Source: Lingula anatina (lineage: Eukaryota > Brachiopoda > Lingulata > Lingulida > Lingulidae). From it: a stretch of DNA of 64,000 nucleotides. Position numbers and translations under genes: made by a program. Every line of letters begins with the position of its first letter. Within the stretch, counting starts at the first letter, position 1. Of this stretch, positions 1 to 12,142 are shown piece after piece. The stretch covers positions 248,001-312,000 of the forward strand of contig NW_019774070.1 in assembly GCF_001039355.2 (NCBI RefSeq), read 5' to 3'. The notes under the pieces were generated by a model. It was not told where the DNA came from. It did no database searches and was given only the letters and a program-made list of their open reading frames with translations.

Positions 1-3000
1 TGAACATTATGTTTCGTTTGTTTAAAATTTTCAATGCTACCATTCTTTAAAAGATCCTCTATAAGGCTTTGTTGTAATTTTCACCTTCCGGTGTTAACAT
101 GTGGGGTTAAGTCTGTGAATTATTCCATCGGTAACCTGCAGCGTTTTTCAGTAGCGTGACGGAGCATTTATCGAGTTCAGCCACAGCTAATATTTGTACA
201 GTGCTAATAAGCGCTTTTTTGTCGATATTTCCTGAAGCAAGTAGTGATAAGTTACCTCAGCTTTGGACATTCCTTCATCTGGGCTTAAATTCCCACATAA
301 AATAATAATGACGATAACATAATCGAAGGATTCTTTATTGCCACTCCTAGAAATAGTTCTAATAAACAGTCGAATACCATTAAGTCTGCCCTTCGAGGCA
401 AAATCCCACTTTAACGATGTGTATTTTTACAAATCGTAAGTATTACAAAAAACTGTATAACGGATCATTCACATATTCACAACCCATAAAAAATGCCAAC
501 ACACATCATCTCAATGAGTCTTACTCCAACACAATATTCTGTTGATGCACCGCTTATACCTCGTCCTTCTGAAATAGAACCTCCCCCCCCCTCCCCACGA
601 AAAACTGAAATTTAAACCTCAAAATATCAACAATAACGCAATATGAACCCTTTCAAACAACATAAAAAAGTTTTGATTGTATTTGAATATTTACTCTGTT
701 GTTTTTTCCTATAGAAAGTCCTTATACTGTATTACTACCGTCCTTGAATTTGAGTTTAGTCTCGAAGTTCAGTGAAGAGCAAAATGCTAAAAGTGCTGAT
801 GCAAGGTTAACCAAACCATTCACCGAGTGCGTTATATTGTATTATAGGTGTGGCATCAAATGATGTCCATTATTATATCATCTTTGTATAATAAAGAACC
901 CAGCTGAGCGCAATGACCTATGTGAAAGTGCAAGGATCGCACAATGGCCGAAGTTTCTTGTGTGAGGAGGAATTCTGTGCATTACTGATAAGGGTAGTCA
1001 AATAGATGTTTTGCGGCTGGAGGAAATTTCCAACGTAATAAGAATTCTAGCGGGTTGCTCATAACCCCAAAATCCCGTCCCTGTTGGTGAAAGTCCAGTT
1101 CTAACCCCATACCCATTCAGCTGTATATGATTCTTTTGTGAACCACTGAACCAAGAATCTGTGCACATATGAGATAAAGCATCTCTGAAGCTACAGCGCG
1201 TCCCACTCTTTTCTTCAAGAAAGAATTTAAACTTCGACTGTGAATAGTCTCGTGTAGGCAGCAGACTCATTGCTTTATTAAATCATGCAAGCTTTAGTTT
1301 CATATAGGCATGTACTACTTTATATTACTTGTCTTCCGATTCTTTTTTCATTATTTCAAACGATATGCTGATTTTAACCCATGTGGTGGTTTCGCAGGGC
1401 ATCACTTCAAAATGTATATTTAACTATTTATATGAAGTCTTTATCATTTTAACCCAACTCTATGATCCCACAGTATTCGTGACAGGCAACAGCGTGACAG
1501 TTCCTGTGCAAAAGGTTCTTTGCTTTTTGCCAGTAATTCTACAATGTCTATATTATATTCTATTCAAAAAGGGCGAAAACACAGAAAACAGATCGCCAAC
1601 GCTGAACTTTCCTACACTAAACTCCAGCACAGTAAAGGCATTCAAAGAGTGATCGATTTAGTCCGTATCAAAATATCAAACTACGGCAATCGTGTGTCAC
1701 AGGGCGACATGAGACAGGAAACGGGTAACGGCTGGCGGTACAAGGAACAATGGCGCTACAAAGGAAATCGTTAGCGATTTTGTTGGATACAATGAATAGG
1801 CAATCGACTTTGATTACCGGCCAATTTCTCCTTGTTTCAATAGAAAAATCATAGTTAGGGGAACTAATAATGAAATTATCGGCCTGCAAGTATAAAAGAG
1901 AATATTGACCGTATTATTGATTGTTACTCGATTACACGTCAAAACGACTGACCCGTTTAACCCGTGTTGAGAAAGGGTCATTGTTGTGATCCCAATTATG
2001 AAAAAGTTTAACAATATGAGGGCAGCGTTAATGATCTGTAATGTAATAACCTATCTAATGATACATTTCAAGAGGTTTCAAAACGTTTTTACCATAATAC
2101 CTAGGGCGGAGGTATGATGGACTATTTCTTTTTTTTTCGGCCCGTGCCGACTGCGCTTACACTTTGAACCAGCACTGGTAGCGTGTACCTTAAGACGCTG
2201 AGACGCGTGAAGGGCGTTCAAGTCCCACGAACTTGGAGGCTATCGGCGTCATAGTTGGCGTTAATTCAGCTATTTATCTTCAGCAACTCAATTAGATAAA
2301 CACAATTTCGGGAACTTGCTAATCCAATTGAATAAGATGAGCCCTAAACTTGCTAATCGATTGTTTGAGCCGCTGGTTGAAAGTTGATTTCGCAAGAGAT
2401 TTTGTTTTGTAAAAGCTAGATTTGCGTTAATAACGTGAGTCTGATGATGTTGTAAGAAGTAAGCTTTGTTCATTAGTTATACCAGTTAACTACCATGCTA
2501 AACGTAATATTTTGTGTATAATCATGAATTTCTTCGTCCAAAATCGATGTTCGATTCAAATCACTCTATAAATAAAGATGTTAAAGAATAGTTAAAAGCC
2601 GTTTTGAAAATAAAAAAATATTATCTTAATGATGTCATAGATTATAAAAGAATTGTTGTTATAAAAACCTTATTATCTAATCTTCTTGTATATAAATGTA
2701 GTACAAACCCCGACAATTTAAGAAAAAGGTCAATTTAAGCTGATAAGATTCTCAAGATTTTTTGTATCAAATGCACATTGTATTCTGTACATGTTCGAAA
2801 TAGCATAAAAATTAATTGTTCAGGTTGAGTAATGTTAATTTCAAGGAACAGCAATACTATACACATATATTAAATGGATAAACTCTCTGATAAAGTAAAA
2901 ATTGCCTTTTAAACTACCTTAAACGGCATACTGGTTTTAGTTCAGCAGAAAGTTTTGACAAACACTCTCAGTATATTGAATGTCACTGGCGTATGAATGA

Positions 3001-4960
3001 CATCAAGAAATGAGTGCCCAATCCCTATGCCCCCATTTTCACAGCAGCTGTAAAAATGAATTTTGCAGAATTTGACACTTTTTCTGTCGACCGAAGATCA
3101 TTTTGTTATCCTCTTCGTGGGAAAGGCCCGGGTCTGAATCCAGCATTTCGTTTGAGTAAAAAGGGAGAAGGTGCATCTCACCAGTGTTACAGGAATGGTA
3201 GTCCTACGAACGAAAGTCTGAGGTCCCATATGATTAGTACAGGTTAAGGTTAGTCAAAGTATTGGGGCTAGTTAATAAGTATATGGGACGAATGACGCCT
3301 GTACAAAGTAATGGGGAGCGGACTACGGTTCTTAGCGGAATATGGTACCTGTCACACCGGCAATGTAAAGACTTTCTACAATAACCTAATTATGTGGCTT
3401 TCCGATATGTTGATAACGAAGCAAACGTTATGTCACAATATTTTCAAACAGTCAAAATATTCATTTTTTGCTTTGATTAATCCATGGAGAATTTGAAATA
3501 ACTCAATACAAATTTATACTTATTCCTCAATTTTTTGGAGAAGTACATTGTGTGAATCAACTGGGACGCACCCCACCCTCTTGAGGAGTAAGTTAAAGAG
3601 GCCAGCCTCTCATGGGGCCCTCGACACATCTTAACTTCTCTCATCTGCAATTGACGCTGGTCCCTTGCTTCACCGAGATAAATTGGCCGATATTCGGGTC
3701 GATACTGTTTTCTTTCTATCGAGCGGTGCAGTCTAATGAGACAGCATATAGCTCAAAATCTATTACTTTATACGCTGTTTGGATGTAATTGGGAATCTGG
3801 CAGCTGAGACCATCTAGTTTACTTAGCATCCGATTGTCTATTACTTTGAAAATTACTGTGCCTTAATCTGATTTGTATGTATAATCTATTTCGAGTGCTG
3901 TCAAGTTCTTTGACGCTCCCCACTAAACTGTCGGTTTTTGTGCACGACTTTGACGGATTTGGGTGACTATTATTACGACTTTACACTAATACCGCTGAGC
4001 ACATTAATAGGCAGTTCAAGCCCGAGTTCTTATCAAGCTATCACTTCAATTATTACCACTGTATATGTCTTCTTGTAGCAATAAACCCGAGCTGCTATCT
4101 ATATACTGTATTCATTTATTCAAGTGTGGAAATTTCAAGTTTGAAAAACCACTTGAAAAACACACATTCCCAGATCTTAGCCTTTCTCCCTTCTGAACAA
4201 AAAATTCATTGCGTAGATGTTTTGACAAAACAATAAATTCCTGGGAAACTAAGACCTGGCAAAGACAAAGAACGTATATATTACTTTCGTGAGTAGGTTG
4301 TTAAATGCGTGCCTTAATTAATCTTATTTCCTAGTTTTATCGAACATTCCAACGTGCGAATCATTCTTCTACGTCACAGTTTGGGATAATTTCTTGAGTT
4401 ATTGGACCCTAGTGCCTGCAAATCCCGTTACTTTGGGTTACAGTGGTTGAAGAATGATACATCAACCCCCAGATAGAAGTAACTGACTAACAGTCTGCTC
4501 ACGCTATAAAACAGTTTCCATTTATAAATCCCAGATATTAATTAAAGAGTTTCTTGATACTCATATACCATTGCCTTATTGGTCCCCTGAGACACTGCTG
4601 CGACTCTAGCTGTTAATTTATAAAACTGTGTGGGTCTCTAATTGCCTGTCGTGTTTCCAGGATAACAGAGTCTGGAAAGAAACTTTTGATTGATAATTTG
4701 ATGTGATTTTGCTGATAGAAGTTCGTTTTAGATATCCGCAGCCCAAATGTTTTTGGGACGACTTTGCAAACTGAAGATATACTTATGGCTGGAAACGTTG
4801 GGGATGTGAGCAAACGCTGAATCGAATTGGCACAGAATCAATAAAATTCGAACAAACTTTGACGAATTGAGGACTGAATTACATTGGATGTTATTCTCCT
4901 TCTTTAAGGAAACCAACAGCTTACTGACAGGAATGAGGAGTCGACAGCGACCACTACAAC
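1..4960. other. Upstream non-coding region, no gene recognised
   Basis: No open reading frame here has recognisable family features. The longest candidates (about 60-107 codons on either strand) are low-complexity AT-rich readings without conserved motifs. The stretch could hold distal promoter or enhancer sequence of the cholinergic locus, or 5' exons that cannot be recognised from sequence alone. A short C-rich tract lies near 583-597. Confidence 0.6.
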
Positions 4961-4972
4961 CGCGCATGCGCA
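4961..4972 (+). promoter_or_regulatory. NRF-1-type palindromic site, candidate promoter of the cholinergic locus
   Basis: The sequence CGCGCATGCGCA matches the NRF-1 consensus YGCGCAYGCGCR at every position. Such CpG-bearing palindromes are scarce in AT-rich DNA. The site lies 576 bp upstream of the VAChT start codon and just ahead of the candidate 5' non-coding exon, so a proximal promoter element is plausible. Its function is inferred from the motif and position only. Confidence 0.4.
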
Positions 4973-4989
4973 AGCAAAAAATATCAGGT

Positions 4990-5323
4990 GACCATTAGCA
5001 GAACTTGACTCCAAGGCAGAGAAGGCGTCGGCCCAGCTGTCAAATTACCAATATTTCCTACAAGGATTGTTTGGATACGGCTTAAGAAAAGTAAGGAAAA
5101 TAAAACACATCGATTTAAAAATCCTGAATTATTAATCATTTGAGAGCGAAAGTTGTCAATACGAACCTTTCTGGACTCATGTTGGTTTGGAAGCAATACA
5201 TCACCCTGACTTAAACAGGAAACGGGAGTCAGAAAAAGGCCAATTTGGAGAAGTTGATTTTTATTCTAAAGCTTTTAACTTTAAGATAACAAGTAAGGGG
5301 GAAACGAAGAACCAACAGTGAAG
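4990..5323 (+). other. Candidate 5' non-coding exon of VAChT (possibly shared with ChAT)
   Basis: A donor-like junction GAAG|GTGAGA lies at 5323/5324. A splice acceptor (TTATTTTTAG) ends at 5487, 49 bp before the VAChT ATG. Joining them would remove a 164-bp intron and give VAChT a spliced leader exon. In known cholinergic loci a common first exon is spliced either to VAChT or to ChAT. A possible ChAT-side acceptor (CTCATTTTCAG) ends at 11791. The 5' boundary is only a guess from the NRF-1-type site, and other GTAAGG donors exist nearby, so this exon is a hypothesis. Confidence 0.3.
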
Positions 5324-5487
5324 GTGAGATTGGGTATTTTTCACATTCAAAAATTGTCAGAAAAGTTAACCTGAAAACAAAACAGCATTTTTATAATGTA
5401 GCATCATTTTAAAATAACATTTTGATTATATACAGGGATATTTTATATTGCCAAACATTTTGACGAACTTTTTACATTTATTTTTAG

Positions 5488-5536
5488 GTTTGAAAACAAT
5501 ATTAACAGAAAAACCGTAACTAACCACATCATCAAA
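5488..5536 (+). other. VAChT: VAChT 5' untranslated segment after a splice acceptor
   Basis: A pyrimidine-rich acceptor (TTATTTTTAG) ends at 5487, so the VAChT coding exon probably starts at 5488 with a 49-nt leader before the ATG at 5537. The bases before the ATG (ATCAAA) have an A at -3, which suits initiation. A spliced leader fits the known pattern of alternative splicing from an upstream exon in cholinergic loci. Confidence 0.5.
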
Positions 5537-7537
5537 ATGCCTGTTGTACCCATTCTCAACGTGGAAGTGTCGGAGCTGTTCAGGAGGATCAAGACTAAAA
5601 TTGAAGACCCAGTCAGCCAGCGAAGGATAATCTTAGTCATTGTGTGTATAGTTCTCTTGCTGGACAATATGTTATATATGGTCATAGTCCCCATCATTCC
5701 GGACTACCTTCGCAGTATCAACGCATGGGGCCCTCCCGCGATACTGGGGGGAACACCGGCCCCGACAATGGCACCACAAGTAAACTGTACCCCGCTTAAC
5801 GCTACACAGTCACCTGTAGACTTTACAATAGACTATACTGTAGATTATAATTCTACTGATAACTTTACAGAAACAACCAGCGTGTCTATGTTAAACAATT
5901 CCGACACAACAACCATGTTGCCGCCGTGCAATGCCACAGCCAACGCCACCACACATAAGCGCAAACTGCTGGCAGTGCTTGACTATAGCGCGGAAGACAT
6001 CTCCGTTGGCGTACTTTTCGCCATCAAGGCCATCATTCAGCTTATGATAAACCCATTTTCCGGAGCTTTGATAGACAGAATCGGGTATGACATACCTATG
6101 ATGATAGGACTTGGTGTCATTTTTTGTTCCACGTCACTGTTTGCTTTTGGAGAATCCTATGCCGTGTTGTTCATGGCACGGGGATTGCAAGGGGTAGGAT
6201 CCGCCTTTGCCGACACCTCAGGCCTGGCCATGATTGCCGATCGGTACCACGAGGAAGGGGAGCGAAGCCAGGCCCTTGGTATCGCTCTAGCCTTCATTTC
6301 ATTCGGTTGTCTGGTTGCCCCGCCGTTCGGCGGAGGGCTGTACCAGTTCCTGGGTAAAAGGGTACCCTTCCTCACTCTTGCCACAGTAGCCCTGTTGGAC
6401 GGCGCCCTTTTGCTCTTCGTAATGGGACCTATCCGTCGGGAGCGTAAAGCCAAGAAGGCGGCGCAGAATTTGCCAAAAGGTACTCCAATATGGCGTCTTC
6501 TGATGGACCCTTTCATCGCCATTGCCGCTGGCGCTCTGGCCATGTCAAACGTCTCTCTGGCCTTCTTGGAACCGACCATTGCTATTTGGATGAAGGACAC
6601 TATGAACGCCACAGAATGGGAGATGGGTTTCATTTGGCTACCGGCATTTATTCCACACGTGACAGGTGTATATTTGACAGTTAAACTTGCCAAGAACTAC
6701 CCTAAATATCAGTGGCTAATGGCTGCCGTTGGTTTGGCTATGGAAGGGTTGAGTTGTTTGGCCATTCCGTTTTGCAAAACGTATGGTATACTCATTGTCC
6801 CCATTTGTCTCATTTGTTTTGGTATAGCTTTAGTAGACACGGCTTTGTTGCCAACACTAGGTTACCTTGTAGATGTACGCCATGTTTCTGTGTACGGCAG
6901 CGTTTACGCAATCGCTGACATATCTTATTCATTTGCATATGCTTTTGGTCCCATAGTAGCCGGGCAGATTGTTCAAAGTATAGGTTTCACGTCCCTGAAC
7001 ATCGGTATTTGTCTTAGTAACGTGCTTTATGCACCGCTTTTGATAATTCTGAAAGTAATATACAAATACAAACCTTTTGAGAATGAAGCCGGTGTTTTAA
7101 TAGACGGTGCTCCCAATATGGACTACAAGACATATATGGTGAACAATACAGACGGGACGAGGCTAGTGGATAACGAAAAGAAAAATCATCTGGAGTATAC
7201 CCAAGGTACTAGGTCATATGAGAGCATCAACGGCACCTCCAACCCATTCAACACGGGAAAACCAAGCAACATAAACCCGTTTATAGATTCGGAAAAGTTG
7301 GACACAAATGAACCATGGATGCCCACTAAAATGGCCAAGAATGACCCTTGGGCAGCACCCCCTCTTTATCAAGAAATGAAGGCAGAACCTAAACAAGTAG
7401 AAGCGGTTAATCCGTTTTATAACCCTGAAAAGATTTTGTTCGGTGATAGCACGGAAGCCAATGGTGATTCTAGTTCGCATGTGCGTGCGCGTGGAACGTC
7501 GCGCGTTGAGCATGACTCTTCAGACTCTGATTGGTGA
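5537..7537 (+). CDS. VAChT: Vesicular acetylcholine transporter (VAChT, SLC18A3 family)
   Basis: This 666-residue major-facilitator protein exchanges vesicular protons for cytosolic acetylcholine in synaptic vesicles. It is one uninterrupted coding exon, as is usual for VAChT. About twelve membrane spans are visible (roughly 31-57, 155-178, 185-203, 207-227, 244-262, 277-297, 325-346, 362-383, 391-411, 416-437, 453-477, 485-505). Family hallmarks are the span-1 motif [19 protein letters not shown] with Asp43, Lys164 before the INPFSG/DRIGYD motif, His374, Asp434 in the span-10 motif [14 protein letters not shown], and Asp461 in [12 protein letters not shown]. These match the transport residues known in rat VAChT. 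The first luminal loop (about 60-150) is long and has seven N-glycosylation sequons. The cytosolic tail (about 508-666) carries an acidic dileucine-type motif EAGVLI (517-522), three NPF motifs and one DPW. The closely related monoamine transporter is disfavoured by the close match to VAChT spans and by the position next to ChAT. Confidence 0.97.
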   Translation: MPVVPILNVEVSELFRRIKTKIEDPVSQRRIILVIVCIVLLLDNMLYMVIVPIIPDYLRSINAWGPPAILGGTPAPTMAPQVNCTPLNATQSPVDFTIDYTVDYNSTDNFTETTSVSMLNNSDTTTMLPPCNATANATTHKRKLLAVLDYSAEDISVGVLFAIKAIIQLMINPFSGALIDRIGYDIPMMIGLGVIFCSTSLFAFGESYAVLFMARGLQGVGSAFADTSGLAMIADRYHEEGERSQALGIALAFISFGCLVAPPFGGGLYQFLGKRVPFLTLATVALLDGALLLFVMGPIRRERKAKKAAQNLPKGTPIWRLLMDPFIAIAAGALAMSNVSLAFLEPTIAIWMKDTMNATEWEMGFIWLPAFIPHVTGVYLTVKLAKNYPKYQWLMAAVGLAMEGLSCLAIPFCKTYGILIVPICLICFGIALVDTALLPTLGYLVDVRHVSVYGSVYAIADISYSFAYAFGPIVAGQIVQSIGFTSLNIGICLSNVLYAPLLIILKVIYKYKPFENEAGVLIDGAPNMDYKTYMVNNTDGTRLVDNEKKNHLEYTQGTRSYESINGTSNPFNTGKPSNINPFIDSEKLDTNEPWMPTKMAKNDPWAAPPLYQEMKAEPKQVEAVNPFYNPEKILFGDSTEANGDSSSHVRARGTSRVEHDSSDSDW

Positions 7538-7722
7538 TGCGGTGACAAACAGCATTTCAAAATAATTAAGATGCAGTAGCTGCTTTTAATTTAAACACTC
7601 ATCAGCAAGTGAAATTAAGTCAATCACAAGTTATTTTCATCACTGTAATTATAACTGGCACTTGTTAGGAAGGCATTATTGTAATTAAACTGCCAGACCT
7701 TCTAGTATATAGGGTGCATTCA

Positions 7723-7728
7723 AATAAA
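7723..7728 (+). terminator. VAChT: VAChT polyadenylation signal (AATAAA)
   Basis: An AATAAA hexamer lies 186 bp after the VAChT stop codon and is the first canonical signal downstream. It would give VAChT its own short 3' untranslated region, separate from ChAT. Confidence 0.5.
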
Positions 7729-8508
7729 GCAAATCACATTATTTCCCATGTTCTGTTTTAGTTTGTTTTTTGTGTGTTCATTATCAAGAACCAGTGACCG
7801 CTTTTCAAGTGATGCTTCTCGTGCGTAGATTTGACATTCGGTTTTCTTTTAGCCTTTTGACTTTTGATTTCCTTTTGAATATAAATGCTACCGTTTCAAG
7901 TATCTCCCAAAAATGAATTATATTGTGCAACTATCAAAAACGTTCAGTCTACCCAACGTAAACATGATCCTTAAATCTTTCGTCGTCAATTGATATTTTT
8001 TCTCTTTCGCCCACTTTTGCAGACTTATACATAATAGCCTCTTCAAATATATGGTTCCATCTCAATTCATTAAGAAAACTGAATTAGGGATAGAATGTTG
8101 TTAGGATGAGTGATGTGAAATTAAGTTAAGGATGAAGTATATTATTTCCAGCAAATCAAATAACATTTAATTAAGTGAAATAATGCCTGGCTGAAGTATT
8201 GATATTTCAACTGGAAGTCAGCCTGCAAAATCTCAAGTTTATGAGAGGAAGAATGAGAGATGAACTGTAGACGCTTTAGTGACGGGACCTCAAAGTACAC
8301 AGTTGAAGTTATTTTCGCTGAGAAGTCACACTGAAGATAACGATTTCTGTAAATATGGAGCTAAGTTAAACAAAATTCATTTAATGTTGTTTTATTGCCC
8401 GTATTGCTCCGTGGAACTGAAGTCAAATTTATCAGACTAAAAAGTGGGGCGTCTTTTTCGCCTTATTTGACGCAGGTTGAATATATATCAGATTACATTT
8501 CGTTGAGC

Positions 8509-8510
8509 GA

Positions 8511-8544
<34 letters not shown>
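8509..8544. repeat. (GA)n microsatellite
   Basis: A near-perfect GA dinucleotide run of about 36 bp, with one GTGA interruption near its start. Confidence 0.95.
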
Positions 8545-8547
<3 letters not shown>

Positions 8548-10079
8548 GGTTGTTCATATCATACCATATACCACATACGGTGCAGTGTGCTTCAACAGAG
8601 ATCTCATATATCTCTCTCTAGAAATTAAAGAAAATTTAACATATAAATTTATTTTCGAAACCAGGTTCAGAAGTGCAATAAGCATTACTCCCTAAATGCC
8701 GACTGGTTTGTTTGTAAAACATTGATTAAGCATTCCTTGGCAATTGAAATCGATATAGTTTTAAATTGTGTGTCAAGCGTGAACCGCCGGGCCCCCGGGG
8801 ATTCCTCTAGTAATCAACAAAAACGTCGTGCTGGGATCCAAAAGTAGAAAGCATTAATACAGATCGGACATGCTCTGCTAGCACGGAACACGTCGATGTA
8901 AGAAGATCCTGCATTATAAGTGTACGAAAGTAATGTATAGACCGCGGTTAATATCTATAGTTTTACCTTTCGGTAGGTGTATTTTTAAGAAATAAAAAGA
9001 AATGAAACCTATTTCAAATGATTTTTCTGTTTTTCTTGTCTTCATTTAGACGACTATATCCCAATGGCGTCAGGATGTATACATATCTGATAGAGAGTTG
9101 AACTAATAACGTGTCTGTCTGATGGAGAAAACACAAAAAGGGTTCAAAGCATGGTTTGCCTTTAGCACTGATATGCACCGATAATGTTTTGCGCTAACAA
9201 ATAAAAAAGATACAACAGGGTAATCAAAGACTGGCAAATGCCAATTTCTTTGGGGTCAACATTAAAAATATGTATATATTTGATATATAACGCGGCCTTT
9301 TTGTTCCCCCACTGGATTAAAATGCTCACTTTTTATTTCATAAAATGTTTCGAATGTGTTCTTCTGACCCATGGATGTTAGGCAAGGAAGTAGCACGCAC
9401 AGGGTGGTGACAGGGGATTCCATCCGTTTTGGAATCTCTTCATTAGTTGGTAATAAGAGGAAGTGCTGCATGAGTGAATTACTTGAGAGGCAGAGCAGAA
9501 CACGAAAATTGATTTCGGAGGTTGATTGCCAGAAACTTTAAGTCCCGTACCAAGGAGAGGATGTCGTATTTCTCTCTATTTAGACGACTTTTTAGTATTA
9601 AACAAAGTGCGAGCAGAGGCGGTCGTTTATCAGGATGATGTGATGTAAAACAGAAACTAACTACAATAAAGAAACCCGTCAATCCCTTATGCCTTGTGAC
9701 CTGTTCGTTAAGATCAAATTTAACATAAATCATAGTTAACAATATTGCCCTTGAACCGATACGTTTATTCAAATATAACTGACTTTCAATCACTTGCATC
9801 ACTGGCATTTTCCCTGCTGTATTTCGGGCCCCTTGGCTCACAAGCACCTTCGTGGACGTTGGAATCAAATAATACGACAAAAACGAGAGGAAAACTGGGT
9901 ATTTCAAGAGGATTGAACTATTTGCCAGACCTGATATAATTCAATTATCAACCAAAGGTTTAATTTGCAGGCTAGGTATTTACTAAAGTAAAAAAGTAAG
10001 AAGGATAACCTGATCAATACACTGTGTAATTCTTTATTTGTGGATTTTAACTTTAGTGTTCATGGAAATAGCAGGACTA

Positions 10080-10102
10080 TTTTTTTTTTTTTTTTTTTTT
10101 TT
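10080..10102. repeat. Poly(T) tract
   Basis: An uninterrupted run of 23 T in the VAChT-ChAT spacer. It could be the tail of a decayed minus-strand retroposon, but no body or target duplication is visible. Confidence 0.9.
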
Positions 10103-12064
10103 GCACTCTGATAAAAACTAATTTCGGAAGGATTTGCAAAGTTTTATATCAATATTCCTAGAGGGGCAATAATACGAAGGGGGAAATGTTCACGCCTGGA
10201 GTTGAAATCGACAAATATACCTAAAATATACTGAAATTGATCTTGGAAGGTGTTTTGTTGACACGGATTGATTAAAGACTAAGCTCCAGCCCAATCCTCA
10301 ACGGCGACATTATTGGCATTACATCGTTTCCTCTACGGAACACATTAATAAGTTGTCGACTTAATGTTCAAGACTTAATGAAAGGGATGTTGATTCCAGT
10401 GAAGTGCATTTATGAACTAAAGTCAAATCTATTAAGCCGCTGAGATATTAAGCTTGTTGTTCTTCTCGATGTTAATGCCTGTGGAAGTGAGAAGAGAATG
10501 TAAACATGTCTTCCCCTTATTGAAATGCTTTAGGAGTAAGAAAAAACCATATTTAAATTTGATCACACAATATGAAAATAGCCTGTTTTGTATAGTATTA
10601 TTTTATAAATCATAATGGTACATACGTGTATAAGAATTTATCCTAAATGTCTCGATCTAGTAATGAGGTTTAATTGAAGTTCTGGGAAAGTTTATTGATG
10701 GTAATCGTGTTAGATTTCTCCAGCTCTTAGAACAATATCAATTTGGAATTTAAGAAATACTGAGATCGTTGACATTTTAGCATCACACACAATAGTAAAA
10801 TTACAAAAATAGCAATACGTGGTTTCCTTTTTATGTCCTTTTTTCATCCACTACTGATTCACAGGATGCTTGGAGGTGACCAACGTGAGAAATGCCATTT
10901 AACAGTATTAAATCATTTATGTGCCTGAGTTATAAAGAACAATACAGCATTTAGAATGTATCTTCTCTGAACTTCACCCCTCCAGGAAAACATGGCCTTC
11001 ATTGTGTATCACAATGCTCGCTTTAATATTAATGGAAATATCCATCGCTTTTTGTTGACAAAATAAAAGACACGCGATAAGATACAATTATTTAAACCAG
11101 TTCAATCGAATTTGTTGAATGCACTTACGGCAGGATATCGGAAGATAAAGCAGACAATTATCAAATAGGGGAAATAGTTTGTTAATTATTCAGAAAAGAA
11201 CAGCTGCACCTGATACAGTTTGTGTGCACACATAACATAGTTGCCGAGTGGAACAGATTAATTACTGTTCACAGAATGGTTTAACACCTTTACATCAAAG
11301 TTATTCTAGATCAAAATGAAAATACATGAAAGCGAAACTTGTGATATACAACAGTAAAACACATTGTTATGGGGAGTTTGGAGCATCCACCCCTGGTACT
11401 GTCTGCAAGTGAAATCATGGACAAATATTGACCGCCCTTTGGAACATTTACGACACTATTGATCTGCTGCGAAACTATCAGATGGTAAACAAAACCCAAT
11501 CGACAAACTTGCTGCGACTTTTCTTCATGCGTTCTTTCCTCACTACCAATTCTATTATGAACCAGTCATGCCAGCATCGAAAGTCGATAGAATCAAATTA
11601 TTTCAAAATCCATTTCTCCGGCAATGTTGTCATTGCATAGCTGCGTTCAAAAAGTGTAGAGCCAATAGGAGCGTGATGACTGGATGCCAAAGTCGTGAGG
11701 TTAAGAGACATAGTAAGATACTTACTTAATTAACTTGATCTGAAACTCACGCATTTTTAACTTGAGTTAAGCGACCACGTCTCATTTTCAGCCAAATTTT
11801 ACAAATCAAACAACAACATGCATGAGGCAATCGTTATCAAGCGTGTGGCCATTCAAAGGAACTGCTAAAGAAAACCTTTACTAAAATCTAAATTTTTGCA
11901 CCATCAGCCAAGAAGATAGAGGATCACAGAAGCCTTTCCTTTCGTGAGATCTGAGACGGTAATCCTTGGCCGATGCTGTCGACGATATTTGCCCGCTTCT
12001 GTAAGACCGACGACGGTTGAAGTCCTGCACTGCTTACTACCGGACGTGGCACCGCACACGCACC

Positions 12065-12142
12065 ATGCCCCATCCCGTGAAGGATTATGTCACCAGGGTG
12101 GCCTCCTTTGACGAGGAAAATTTTCCAGAATGGGACCTAGCG
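12065..12142 (+). CDS. ChAT: ChAT coding exon 1 with start codon
   Basis: The ATG at 12065 opens [18 protein letters not shown] and runs 26 codons to a strong donor GCG|GTAAGT. An in-frame stop (TAA at 12002-12004) precedes it with no other ATG between, so this is the first usable Met of the open frame. The exon ends in phase 0 and joins exon 2 just before the conserved LPKLPVP motif. The N-terminus is the least conserved part of ChAT, so an alternative upstream start on another exon cannot be excluded. Confidence 0.75.

Larger units (their letters stand above)
7750..11791. other. Intergenic/intronic spacer between VAChT and ChAT
   Basis: No coding exon is recognised. The largest reading frame (142 codons, minus strand, 9479-9907) has no family motif and looks like chance. 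The stretch holds a GA microsatellite (8509-8544), a short cloning-vector-like segment (8788-8840) and a 23-nt T tract (10080-10102). If ChAT shares its first exon with VAChT, all of this is ChAT intron 1 sequence. Confidence 0.6.

Noticed and set aside
3014-3247. 77-codon plus-strand frame upstream of the cholinergic locus
   Set aside because: There is no recognisable domain, no neighbouring exons with compatible splice sites, and the length is within chance.
4990-5200. RE1/NRSF silencer, as found at the vertebrate cholinergic locus
   Set aside because: I looked for the CAGCACC..GGACAG core on both strands around VAChT and found no convincing match. A matrix search would be needed to exclude a weak site.
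6157-6693. 178-codon minus-strand reading frame across VAChT
   Set aside because: It is the antisense shadow of the strongly conserved VAChT coding sequence and has no motif of its own.
9479-9907. 142-codon minus-strand frame between VAChT and ChAT
   Set aside because: Composition is unremarkable, there is no domain or conserved motif, and there are no splice or polyadenylation signals that would make it a gene.
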